Below, in pieces: positions 39,914 through 46,727 of a stretch of 64,000 nucleotides of DNA. The translations under genes were made by a program, and so were the position numbers. The notes under the pieces are model-generated. The model did no database searches, had not been told where the DNA came from, and worked only from the letters and a program-made list of their open reading frames with translations. Every line of letters starts with the position of its first letter. The first letter of the stretch is position 1. The stretch lies in IMG/VR virus record IMGVR_UViG_3300042691_015935, positions 20,401 through 84,400 of that record; one strand, written 5' to 3'. Source of the DNA: a virus.

Positions 39914-39973
39914 TAAGCTGTTTCGGTGTGACATTACACCTCGTCAGTCAGACTTATAGCCTGAGACAGCTTA
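39914..39973 (-). ncRNA. Hammerhead ribozyme, type III (HHR-B)
   Basis: Minus strand: stem III TAAGCTGT/ACAGCTTA, 8 bp (39973-39966 with 39921-39914); cleavage after C39965 (GTC); stem I TCAGGC/GTCTGA (39964-39959 with 39953-39948); CTGACGA (39947-39941); stem II GGTGT/ACACC (39940-39936 with 39929-39925); GAAA (39924-39921). Every invariant core position is present. It lies in the leader of the gene at 39871. Confidence 0.9.
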
Positions 39974-40254
39974 GGGAATAGTGTTTGCGATCACTACTCC
40001 CACTACTGTATGTTATCAGCTCGACGTTATCCTCCCATAGGTACATTAATCCTATGGTTCTTATATCGAACCGACTAGCTAGACTCTTCACTGTTTTACA
40101 GCTTATACCATATAGGTAGTCTAGATGCAAAGACGTTGCTTCTCGGTAATGTAGTTCTCGCTACAAAACTCCACAACACCCAACGGGTTATGTCTAATAA
40201 CAGTTACTAGCCGTCTAGCCAAGTGTTAAGGTACACCTGCCCTTTTCTAGTAAC
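39974..40254 (-). ncRNA. Hairpin-rich non-coding RNA between two hammerheads
   Basis: No gene fits this 281-nt stretch, but it contains at least eight inverted repeats: 40203-40210/40247-40254 (8 bp), 40178-40181/40185-40188, 40150-40154/40161-40165, 40127-40130/40136-40139, 40079-40085/40118-40124, 40035-40041/40051-40057 (7 bp), 40056-40060/40068-40072 and 39974-39983/39992-40001. The last abuts stem III of HHR-B. It would be the 3' part of the RNA released by HHR-A and HHR-B. Function unknown. Confidence 0.6.
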
Positions 40255-40266
40255 CTATAGTTTATA

Positions 40267-40551
40267 CTAGATAAAACTTATGCCATTTTCTACCTTTACA
40301 AGGTTAACGCTTTGCTTCGTTAAGAGCTTTTTTAAGCGTTTAATTTCAGACATAAGTCTATCTTTAGAGGATTTTCCTTTGACAAAAAATCCACGTTGAA
40401 ACAAGTTTATATCGTTCGGGCAGTTGGTTATAACATACCCCGAATGAAACACTTTTTTAGTTGCGTTTACAGCTTGACGCTTCAACGCTTGTTGTTTATA
40501 ACCTGTATTAGCTCTTTTACAAGCCAACGCAGTTTTACTTAATGTTCTCAT
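40267..40551 (-). CDS. Basic protein, 94 residues
   Basis: Strongly basic (MRTLSKTALACKRANTGYK, KKLLTKQSVNLVK) with a central YVITNCPNDIN segment. The AGGAG ribosome site (40567-40563) lies inside stem III of HHR-A and would be freed by cleavage. Likely RNA- or DNA-binding by charge; not recognised. Confidence 0.58.
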   Translation of the reverse strand: MRTLSKTALACKRANTGYKQQALKRQAVNATKKVFHSGYVITNCPNDINLFQRGFFVKGKSSKDRLMSEIKRLKKLLTKQSVNLVKVENGISFI

Positions 40552-40562
40552 AAGACGTTATA

Positions 40563-40623
40563 CTCCTATTTCGGGTGACAACACCCATCATCAGTAGGGA
40601 CTCAATTATCCCTAGATAGGGAG
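40563..40623 (-). ncRNA. Hammerhead ribozyme, type III (HHR-A)
   Basis: Minus strand: stem III CCTAT/ATAGG (40620-40616 with 40569-40565); cleavage after C40615; stem I TAGGGA/TCCCTA (40614-40609 with 40600-40595); CTGATGA (40594-40588); stem II GGGTG/CACCC with TTGT loop (40586-40582 with 40577-40573); GAAA (40572-40569). The next gene's ribosome site is part of stem III. A separate GCGAGT/ACTCGC hairpin (40623-40628/40634-40639) lies just upstream. Confidence 0.88.
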
Positions 40624-40685
40624 CGAGTGGTTAACTCGCCCAAAGATTCATGGCTAGGATAAATACTAGAGAGAGTTTTATAATA

Positions 40686-40868
40686 TTAACTAGCATGGTT
40701 ATACTCATTCATTTTAGCATAAGCTTCACTTAGAGTCTTGAATGTTATTTCTTCTTTTTCAGACTCATGATTCTTGAAGTAATGTAATATATATACATTA
40801 AGTTCTTGATTATATACTAGTTTACATAAGAAGCCACTAATAGGGTTACTTAACATTTTGATAATCAT
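40686..40868 (-). CDS. First leftward gene, 60-residue protein
   Basis: TAGGAGAATCAC before the ATG. Beta then helical (FKTLSEAYAKMNEYNHAS). It is the first gene of the leftward arm, upstream of HHR-A, so it may be expressed very early. Not recognised. Confidence 0.55.
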   Translation of the reverse strand: MIIKMLSNPISGFLCKLVYNQELNVYILHYFKNHESEKEEITFKTLSEAYAKMNEYNHAS

Positions 40869-41572
40869 GTGATTCTCCTAGTTTAAGTATATATTTAATT
40901 ATATATACAAGAATTTAATTTTAATCTCGACTTGTCAGGTCGATGCCGAGCTATCATTCAAGCCCCATGCCAACTCATTTTCTGAACAAAATCAAGCACT
41001 TAGCTGTGGTTCACAATGACACCAGTATCGAAAAGTCACCAAAAACAGAGCCAAAATGCCACCAAAGCCAGTATCAAAACAACACCATCTCAACAAATTC
41101 AAGCACTTAGAGCTAAGTACCTGAAATCTCGTAGCATGGTATAATAAGAACCCGTGCGTGTGTATTAATACCCGTATGCGTGTGCATATGCCCCTGCGTG
41201 TGTTTTTATATACCTGCGTGAGCGTACGTGCGAGCGTGTGCGTGCATGGGTGTGCAGGTGCGTGTAGGCGTGAGCGTGTGTGTGCATGATGCGTAGGCGT
41301 GTGTGCGAGCGTGTGCGTGCGTATGTGTGCTAGGGGGGGGGTACACCCTTCGTGGTTCAGGGTGACATTGACCGAGTACATTCACTCACTTTACCCTCTC
41401 AACTATAGAAACCAGTAACCCTTCACCCTACTACTCATTCACAACCTTTATAACAACTCTTAGTATAATAGCCTCTAAAACGAACAAAAACAGGGTTATT
41501 TGATACTTTAGTATATAGACCTAATAGTTAGTATTAAAGCTTCTAAAACCTCTTTAAAAGGATATTAAGCTT
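40869..41572. other. Divergent non-coding region, candidate origin/control region
   Basis: About 700 bp separate the leftward and rightward arms. Contents: an AT-rich segment (40880-40925) where leftward promoters are likely; repeated words at 40985-41120 (TCAAGCACTTAG twice, CCAGTATC twice, ACTTAGAGCTAAGT palindrome); a GT/GC alternating tract to 41341; and an AT-rich segment with TATAAT at 41464-41469 facing the rightward genes. The only ORF (40992-41381) is low-complexity and not credible. Confidence 0.6.
41153..41341. repeat. GT/GC alternating purine-pyrimidine tract ending in G9
   Basis: About 190 bp of irregular GTGCGTGTG-type repeats in an otherwise AT-rich genome, with G confined to the plus strand and C to the minus, ending in nine Gs (41333-41341). 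Alternating purine-pyrimidine favours Z-DNA; strand asymmetry favours R-loop or unwinding structures. Likely part of an origin or replication/transcription switch. Confidence 0.8.
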
Positions 41573-42157
41573 ATGTTTAGTATATTTGATTTAAGTAATC
41601 TAGACAATGTTCCATTACAGGGTATAATAGCTCTTATAAACGATTCTGATAAGAAGGTATACCTAACACAGGGTTCTAACATTCCAGTGCTTCTAGGCAA
41701 GATTATAAGCGAAATAAAGCAGGGTATTCATACTCACCAAGAATTATGTGATGATTATAAGAAATTAAAAGCTATGGTTATAGAAACACAAACCGACATT
41801 ACACATAGGTACTTACACATGTCTTACTGGTATGATTACTTTGAAGCTAATGGATATAAGCTATATACTAAAAAGAATCATTTGAGTTATAAGGTTAGTA
41901 AAGGTTTAGTACATGTAGGAAGAAGTAGTACAAAGCTAGTCGTTGAAGTTTATTTAGTAAATAGTAGATGTGAAAAGACAGTAGTAGGAGTATTCGAAAC
42001 AATACAACAAGCTGATGAGTTTATAGAAACTTACTACACACAGGACAATAAATATAAGCTACCAATACTAGCTAACAACAAGTTGACTATGGCACACTAT
42101 CTATCAAAAACGAGTCGAAGGAGCGAAGCGACTGACGCAGTTACTATGGATAGGTAG
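41573..42157 (+). CDS. First rightward gene, 194-residue protein
   Basis: The chain starts MFSIFDLSNLDNVPLQGI, has a central mixed domain (YLHMSYWYDYFEANGYK, LSYKVSKGLVHVG) and a basic polar end. AAAGGAT lies 11 nt before the ATG. Being next to the origin-like tract it could be a replication or regulatory protein. Not recognised. Confidence 0.6.
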   Translation: MFSIFDLSNLDNVPLQGIIALINDSDKKVYLTQGSNIPVLLGKIISEIKQGIHTHQELCDDYKKLKAMVIETQTDITHRYLHMSYWYDYFEANGYKLYTKKNHLSYKVSKGLVHVGRSSTKLVVEVYLVNSRCEKTVVGVFETIQQADEFIETYYTQDNKYKLPILANNKLTMAHYLSKTSRRSEATDAVTMDR

Positions 42158-42247
42158 ATAGTTAGTAATTAAAAACTAAACACCAACCAAGTTGTTATTT
42201 AGGTACATATTTACTTATATTATATTATTATATGTATAGGTAATATT

Positions 42248-42303
42248 TTGACCCACCTACTGGTTCTGGATTGACCCACCTCTGGGTCTAGTTTGACCCA
42301 CCT
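42248..42303 (+). promoter_or_regulatory. Three direct repeats TTGACCCACCT
   Basis: Exact 11-bp repeats at 42248-42258, 42271-42281 and 42293-42303, spaced 23 and 22 bp, about two helical turns, so a protein could bind the same face of the DNA. They lie upstream of the rightward promoter at 42330-42358 and are candidates for an activator or repressor array. Confidence 0.8.
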
Positions 42304-42329
42304 AAAGTGAATGTTTTTGAAAAAAGTTC

Positions 42330-42358
42330 TTGACAAAAATATAAAAGTGTGGTATTGT
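42330..42358 (+). promoter_or_regulatory. Rightward sigma70-type promoter
   Basis: AGTTC extension, TTGACA (42330-42335), 17-bp spacer, TATTGT (42353-42358). Predicted start about 42365 within AAACAACTAT, so that motif would begin the transcript. Upstream iterons suggest regulation. It leads into 42420 and the genes beyond. Confidence 0.82.
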
Positions 42359-42419
42359 AGAAACAACTATTAGCAACAAACTATGCCTAGAAATAAGGGT
42401 AGTTTCTATAAGGAGATTT

Positions 42420-42848
42420 ATGAGTCCAGAAGTTAAAACAGTTTTAATTAGTTTAGTAACATTATTAGTTTATAGATCAATTGAACAAATGGTTAACAGT
42501 TATTTGTTTAGAAAACAGATGAACGGGTTTACAGCTAGGTTAGCTGAACAAAGCGGATTAAGCAATTACGTTGGTGGAGATGTTAACTTATCTGTTAAAG
42601 AAAGAGCTATTAAACGTATCAATGCTTTAGGTACGGATAATAGTGGTATTGTTTTAAATAAGGATAAAGCTTATCTAGGAAAGAACACAGAACATGGACC
42701 AGTTTATGAGGACGTAGATGTTGCTTTCTTTGAAGGAGTTGAATTACCCTTAAGTCATGAAGAACATGAGGAAGTAGCCAAAGCTTTTAATAATCAAGCA
42801 TTTAGAGAAAGAAAAGAACAAGAAAAACAAACCCTGACAAGGCTGTAG
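42420..42848 (+). CDS. Membrane-anchored hypothetical protein, 142 residues
   Basis: N-terminal hydrophobic helix (TVLISLVTLLVYRSIEQM), then a polar chain with VGGDVNLSVKERAIKRINALG and an acidic, helical end. AAGGAG before its ATG. Not recognised. Confidence 0.58.
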   Translation: MSPEVKTVLISLVTLLVYRSIEQMVNSYLFRKQMNGFTARLAEQSGLSNYVGGDVNLSVKERAIKRINALGTDNSGIVLNKDKAYLGKNTEHGPVYEDVDVAFFEGVELPLSHEEHEEVAKAFNNQAFRERKEQEKQTLTRL

Positions 42849-42849
42849 T

Positions 42850-42996
42850 ATGTTGTTTGTTATATTCGTATATGCAATAATAACAGCTAGTTTGGAACGT
42901 TCACAGATTCAAACTAACGCCGTAAATAACGAAGAGTTAATCAGGAGACAACATGAAGAGCAAAGACTTAGAATCCTCAACAGAGACAGGTACTAG
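42850..42996 (+). CDS. Small membrane protein with polar coil, 48 residues
   Basis: Starts one base after the previous stop. Hydrophobic N-terminus (MLFVIFVYAIITASL) followed by a charged helical tail (EELIRRQHEEQRLRILNRD), an i-spanin-like layout. Overlaps the next gene by 44 bp in another frame. Confidence 0.45.
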   Translation: MLFVIFVYAIITASLERSQIQTNAVNNEELIRRQHEEQRLRILNRDRY

Positions 42997-43324
42997 TATT
43001 TCTGGGACGGTATATAAATCACTAACCGAAGTGTGTATTAATTTACTTGGAACAGAACTAACTGTGAAAAAGATATCACTAGATTTAGATTATGATTCGT
43101 TTTGTACATTTTTAAGAGATGATCAAACTATAAATGGAAGCCCATTTCTTTACTTGCGTGAAGGGTCATCAACAAACAAGATAAGGCTAAATTATTACAA
43201 CCTTTATGGTGTATGTGAAGTCATTATACAATGTGATGTAGATTCTGAAAAAAAGAGAATTAAAGAAGAGATGACTAGACTATCTGAACAATTGAAAAAA
43301 CTAGATAAGGACTTTAATGATTAA
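42953..43324 (+). CDS. Hypothetical protein, 123 residues
   Basis: Ser/Thr-rich start, a central beta domain with Cys residues, and a C-terminal coiled coil (EEMTRLSEQLKKLDKDF). AGGAGAC before its ATG. Not recognised. Confidence 0.55.
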   Translation: MKSKDLESSTETGTSISGTVYKSLTEVCINLLGTELTVKKISLDLDYDSFCTFLRDDQTINGSPFLYLREGSSTNKIRLNYYNLYGVCEVIIQCDVDSEKKRIKEEMTRLSEQLKKLDKDFND

Positions 43325-43610
43325 ACCTGACTATAAACTTATTTATGGTATTATTAAAGGGTTAGAAGCGTTAGAAGAAACCCACGGTATAGACTTATAT
43401 GCTAATGAGATAGTTGAAATGACTAGTATATTGACTCCGTTGATTAGTGTGGACATGCCTGACTCACTAAGTAATTGGAATGATTATTTTAATATGGCTT
43501 TTAAAAAAGCTTTAAACGAAGACAGGTATTTAAAAAGAGATGAAATACAAACGTTTATAATTCATTGTTTTGACATTGACGTTAGTATTAGACTTTTAGA
43601 GGATTTATAG
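43317..43610 (+). CDS. Hypothetical helical acidic protein, 97 residues
   Basis: All-helical by appearance (LIYGIIKGLEALEETHGIDLY). Overlaps its upstream neighbour by 8 bp and shares its stop with the GTG of the next gene. Not recognised. Confidence 0.55.
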   Translation: MIKPDYKLIYGIIKGLEALEETHGIDLYANEIVEMTSILTPLISVDMPDSLSNWNDYFNMAFKKALNEDRYLKRDEIQTFIIHCFDIDVSIRLLEDL

Positions 43611-43762
43611 TGTATTTATTAATTATTTTAGCAACAGTTGGGTTTATAACATCAGCAATAGGGGCAAGCATGTTACAAAAAACACCAGTTAAGGGACTCC
43701 AACTTATTATACTAGGTCATGTGATAATGGCTACAACTATTGTTTTTAAAGGACTTGTATGA
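43610..43762 (+). CDS. Small two-span membrane protein, holin-like, 50 residues
   Basis: GTG start overlapping the upstream stop (TAGTG) with AGAGGA 7 nt before. Two hydrophobic helices (YLLIILATVGFITSAIGA and LQLIILGHVIMATTIVF). Ends in ATGA overlap with the next gene. Size and topology fit a small holin, but no proof. Confidence 0.52.
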   Translation: MYLLIILATVGFITSAIGASMLQKTPVKGLQLIILGHVIMATTIVFKGLV

Positions 43763-44103
43763 AGATTAAAGGTATTAAAAAAATACATTTTCATCCTTTT
43801 GATTATAAACTCAAGTTCACAAAAGATAAAAGGTTTATTAAACGCGACTACGGTGAAACTAATTTAACTGATAAATGGATTAAAATAGGTGACGTTAACG
43901 ACGAAAAGATCATTAAACACTTCATATTACACGAAGCATTACATGTATTATTAGAAGAAGTTATTGAAAATACAGCAAAAATTAAAGATTTAGAAGACAG
44001 GGAAGAGGCAATAGTTAGAATGGTATCGCCTAGATTACAGCAATTTATTGAATCTAACCCTGATTTAATTAAATGTTACTTACCAGAGGACGACAATGAG
44101 TAA
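43759..44103 (+). CDS. Zincin (HExxH) metallopeptidase-like protein
   Basis: 114 residues. HFILHEALHVLLEE carries HEALH, the zinc/catalytic motif; the surrounding size and the acidic C-terminus fit small phage SprT-like zincins. Substrate unknown. Confidence 0.65.
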   Translation: MKIKGIKKIHFHPFDYKLKFTKDKRFIKRDYGETNLTDKWIKIGDVNDEKIIKHFILHEALHVLLEEVIENTAKIKDLEDREEAIVRMVSPRLQQFIESNPDLIKCYLPEDDNE

Positions 44104-44284
44104 ATCTAGAACTTGTTCTTGTCCATATTGCGGGTTTACAGTTGAGATTCCTGAAGATCACGAAAAGGAACATGATAAAATTTGTTGCATGAACTGTAAT
44201 AAAGCGTTTCCTGTTCCACCAAAGAAAACTAATTATGGTTTTCCTATGAGCTTTGATATTGATAATAAAGACTGGAATGAATGA
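44096..44284 (+). CDS. Zinc-finger protein, 62 residues
   Basis: CSCPYCGF and CCMNCNKAF give a two-knuckle zinc ribbon; the end NKDWNE is acidic and aromatic. Overlaps both neighbours. A transcription-related role is possible. Confidence 0.6.
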   Translation: MSKSRTCSCPYCGFTVEIPEDHEKEHDKICCMNCNKAFPVPPKKTNYGFPMSFDIDNKDWNE

Positions 44285-44595
44285 AGGGAAAGACATATTT
44301 AAACAGTTTAAGAAAAGGATATTTTAAAGTACCTTTTCAAATAAAATCAATGGGTTTAAGTAGCAAAGCTCTTATGGTTTACTTTTATTTATGTTCATAC
44401 AGTGAAGATTTTAATCCTTCTGTTCGTTATCTAGCTTCGGAGTTAGGTATTTCTAAGGTGACGGTTAAAGATTGTTTAGATGAATTAGTTACTAAACAGA
44501 TAATAGTATTACTTAAACAAGGAAATAGAACCAAACCGAATGAATATATGTTTAACTCACCGAAAAAATGGAGAAAAGATGGGAATAATATCTAA
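44281..44595 (+). CDS. Winged helix-turn-helix protein
   Basis: 104 residues: helix-turn-helix visible in PSVRYLASELGISKVTVKDCLDELV (within 44-68), flanked by FKVPFQIKSMGLSSKALMVY, typical of phage replication-initiation/regulatory wHTH domains. It may bind the iterons or the origin tract. DNA binding is well supported, target inferred. Confidence 0.72.
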   Translation: MKGKTYLNSLRKGYFKVPFQIKSMGLSSKALMVYFYLCSYSEDFNPSVRYLASELGISKVTVKDCLDELVTKQIIVLLKQGNRTKPNEYMFNSPKKWRKDGNNI

Positions 44596-44758
44596 TATAT
44601 TGAGATCAGTTATTGTTGTTATATGTGCTTTAATGGTTTTAACTGGTTTAAGACAAAGACATGATAATATAATTAAAATAATGAAGGCATCAGATGAAAA
44701 AAATAAGAGAAAAACTTGTATTCAAAGCCCCGAAAACAAGAAAGCCAATTGCGAATAA
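44579..44758 (+). CDS. Membrane protein, 59 residues
   Basis: Start at ATG 44579 (GGAGAAAAG just before). One hydrophobic helix (ILRSVIVVICALMVLTGL) then a basic tail. Overlaps the preceding gene by 17 bp. Confidence 0.52.
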   Translation: MGIISNILRSVIVVICALMVLTGLRQRHDNIIKIMKASDEKNKRKTCIQSPENKKANCE

Positions 44759-44852
44759 AACAAATTCGTCTCATAAATCTAAAAAAGACTATAAACGCTT
44801 AAAATTTCGTAACAGTAAGCTCAGAACTACTTTGACTGATATAGATAATTAA
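44694..44852 (+). CDS. Basic protein, 52 residues
   Basis: Almost a fifth of the residues are Lys/Arg (MKKIREKLVFKAPKTRK, RLKFRNSKLR). GAAGG upstream. Overlaps the preceding gene by 65 bp. Probably nucleic-acid binding. Confidence 0.5.
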   Translation: MKKIREKLVFKAPKTRKPIANKTNSSHKSKKDYKRLKFRNSKLRTTLTDIDN

Positions 44853-44859
44853 CAACTGT
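44849..44859 (+). promoter_or_regulatory. TTAACAACTGT motif
   Basis: One copy of a motif seen upstream of several rightward genes (others: 45889, 48220, 57074, 58182, 59952). Here preceded by TATAGATAA and followed 27 bp later by a gene. Function proposed: transcription start or RNA-processing signal. Confidence 0.45.
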
Positions 44860-44886
44860 TTCTATATAACTAGGGAAAGGAAGTTT

Positions 44887-45108
44887 ATGGCTGAAGAAAT
44901 CAACATGTCAACATGTAGGGTGTGTGGCGAGATTAAGACTCGGATTCAAGATGGTGAATTCGATTCGAAGAATAAGAGGTGGGTAGATGAAACAGGAAAA
45001 CAATGGAACGGAAGAAAGTGTCCAGACTGTGTTGTCCAAATCCAAAGAGAAAAACAAAAACAAAGAAGAGCCAAAGCAAAAGAAAGGCTCAAAAAACTCT
45101 TTGAATAA
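44887..45108 (+). CDS. Zinc-ribbon protein with basic C-terminus
   Basis: 73 residues, CRVCGEIK and KCPDCVVQ around a linker, then a basic helix (KQKQRRAKAKERLKKLF). AAAGGAAG before the ATG. Probably binds nucleic acid. Confidence 0.62.
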   Translation: MAEEINMSTCRVCGEIKTRIQDGEFDSKNKRWVDETGKQWNGRKCPDCVVQIQREKQKQRRAKAKERLKKLFE

Positions 45109-45169
45109 GTGTCCATTTTGTGAAGTATCTTGTGGTTATGCTCATTGTTCTTTCAACAATAAGGATTAA
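45101..45169 (+). CDS. Possible zinc microprotein, 22 residues
   Basis: In another frame than its neighbour, from a TTG overlapping the upstream stop: NKCPFCEVSCGYAHC holds four Cys and a His in zinc-finger spacing. The start is uncertain; a longer frame from ATG 44987 also reaches here. Confidence 0.35.
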   Translation: MNKCPFCEVSCGYAHCSFNNKD

Positions 45170-45171
45170 AG

Positions 45172-45477
45172 ATGTCAGAAGACTTAGAGTATTCAACCGC
45201 AGAACTAATAATTGCTCATATAGAAGAAACAAACGATATTATTGGAAACATTCGGGAATTTCAAGAACTGATCAACAACGTGTCCGATCCATCGTTGAAG
45301 ATTTTATACGAGGAAGACATAACCTCAGAATCAAAGCAACTAATGAAAGTGTGTCAGAACCTAAAGTTCCTATTGACTAATTACTTGGTTGAATGTAAGA
45401 ACAATAATAGACCAGTAGATATTAATTTTTATCGTGTTTTTAAAGAGTTAGATAAGCTAGGAGATTTAAATGAATAG
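45172..45477 (+). CDS. Hypothetical helical protein, 101 residues
   Basis: All-helical acidic protein (LIIAHIEETNDIIGNIREF). AAGGAT upstream; 8-bp overlap with the endolysin gene. Not recognised. Confidence 0.55.
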   Translation: MSEDLEYSTAELIIAHIEETNDIIGNIREFQELINNVSDPSLKILYEEDITSESKQLMKVCQNLKFLLTNYLVECKNNNRPVDINFYRVFKELDKLGDLNE

Positions 45478-45892
45478 TAATAAGTACTTCATTTGGAATA
45501 AAGGCGATGATATTCAATTAAGTAAGAACTTTAATTCAAAAGAATTCGATTGTCAGTGTTCTAGACCTGCTTGTATTGAACAAAGAATATCAATAGACCT
45601 AATCGATAAACTAGAATTTATCAGGAAAGAGGTAAATCAACCTCTAACTGTAACATCTGGATTTCGTTGTTTTAATCACCAACAAGATTTAAAAGACAAA
45701 GGAACTGTTAGTACTGTTATTGCTCAGAAATCAACTCACGTATTAGGTGATGCTGTTGATATTAAGATACCGAAGAATAATACAGTTGAAACGTTTCTAG
45801 AAAGATGTGAAAAACATTTCGAAAGTATCGGTTTAGCTAAAACATTTTTACATTTAGATTTGAGAAAGGGTAAAAGACGTTGGAATTATTAA
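45470..45892 (+). CDS. Endolysin, M15-family peptidase (VanY-like/L-Ala-D-Glu type)
   Basis: 140 residues, one domain: FNSKEFDC, TSGFRCFNHQ, QKSTHVLGDAVDI (His90, Asp97) and FLHLDLR (His128), the zinc ligands and catalytic frame of the peptidase M15 fold. It cuts peptidoglycan peptide stems. No signal peptide, so it needs a holin; small membrane proteins nearby are candidates. It ends in a short basic tail. Confidence 0.88.
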   Translation: MNSNKYFIWNKGDDIQLSKNFNSKEFDCQCSRPACIEQRISIDLIDKLEFIRKEVNQPLTVTSGFRCFNHQQDLKDKGTVSTVIAQKSTHVLGDAVDIKIPKNNTVETFLERCEKHFESIGLAKTFLHLDLRKGKRRWNY

Positions 45893-45984
45893 CAACTTTC
45901 TATAAGATTCGACGTTTAGCAATGCCGAATGTTCCTATTGGAACGATTAATAATAAAGCGGTTCACGCAACCCACGGGTCTTAA
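45880..45984 (+). CDS. Possible small gene, TTG start, 34 residues
   Basis: Overlaps the endolysin end; AAAGGG 9 nt before TTG. The N-terminal half contains a TTAACAACTTT copy, so the ORF may be fortuitous. Confidence 0.3.
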   Translation: MELLTTFYKIRRLAMPNVPIGTINNKAVHATHGS

Positions 45985-45997
45985 AAATTAGGTAGTT

Positions 45998-46282
45998 ATG
46001 GAAAAAATCAAATCATTGATACCAGGAACTCTTTTCGTCTTATTTTGCATAAAGTCATTATTTATCTCTCCAAGTGCTTCAGAAGTAGCAATTTGTTTCA
46101 TTTTAGCAGCAATTACTGCTATATTTACGTATATAGAGAAGATAACTACTGTTAAAAGTTTAGAATTAAAAATTGAAGAAAATAATAAAAAAGTTGATGA
46201 GTATCTAGAATCAGTTAATGCTTTAAGAAATAGTGTTGACTCTGTAAAGATGTCAATTGGTATGAGGAATAACCGTGGCTAA
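45998..46282 (+). CDS. Holin-like membrane protein with coiled coil, 94 residues
   Basis: Two hydrophobic helices (LIPGTLFVLFCIKSLFI and VAICFILAAITAIFTYI) and a C-terminal coiled coil of about 40 residues. Directly between the endolysin and terminase. A holin is likely by topology and place. Confidence 0.6.
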   Translation: MEKIKSLIPGTLFVLFCIKSLFISPSASEVAICFILAAITAIFTYIEKITTVKSLELKIEENNKKVDEYLESVNALRNSVDSVKMSIGMRNNRG

Positions 46283-46727
46283 TAACACATTAGATCAGTT
46301 ATCTAAGAAATTCTCTACAGTTGAAGAATTACAAACATATTGTGATTCTCAATTCAAAATTATCCAGAAATTAACTAAACAATTAAATGATTCTAAGAAA
46401 GAAATTGACGAGTTAAAAGAAAAATATATTAAGTTAAAGGAAGCAAAGCCTTCACCTGAAGCTATTAAGTTAAGTAATGGGTCATTAGGTCAATTAGGTG
46501 TAACAGACGAAGAAGCTATATGTGTTATGCAGTTAAACTTCCTAAAACAAATAGCGGTTGTTAGAGAATTGACACTAGAAGAATCTAAGAAAGTTGAGAT
46601 TTACGTTAAAACACTTAATACTATTAGAAATGTACCTAAAAAGATAGAGTTAGAAACTAAAGACATGAGTAATGAACAATTAATTAAGCTCATTGAAGCA
46701 TCGGTTGATAGTTTTGATAAACAATAA
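46275..46727 (+). CDS. Terminase small subunit (putative)
   Basis: 150 residues directly before the large terminase, 1-bp overlap. N-terminal coiled coil (IIQKLTKQLNDSKKEIDELK), then a helical domain. Such proteins bind the packaging site and ring up as a DNA guide. Identified by size and place; no sequence motif is diagnostic. Confidence 0.65.
   Translation: MANNTLDQLSKKFSTVEELQTYCDSQFKIIQKLTKQLNDSKKEIDELKEKYIKLKEAKPSPEAIKLSNGSLGQLGVTDEEAICVMQLNFLKQIAVVRELTLEESKKVEIYVKTLNTIRNVPKKIELETKDMSNEQLIKLIEASVDSFDKQ

Noticed and set aside
40992-41381. 129-codon minus-strand ORF rich in Thr-His-Ala repeats
   Set aside because: It is the translation of the GT/GC tract; low complexity, no ribosome site, no normal protein features.
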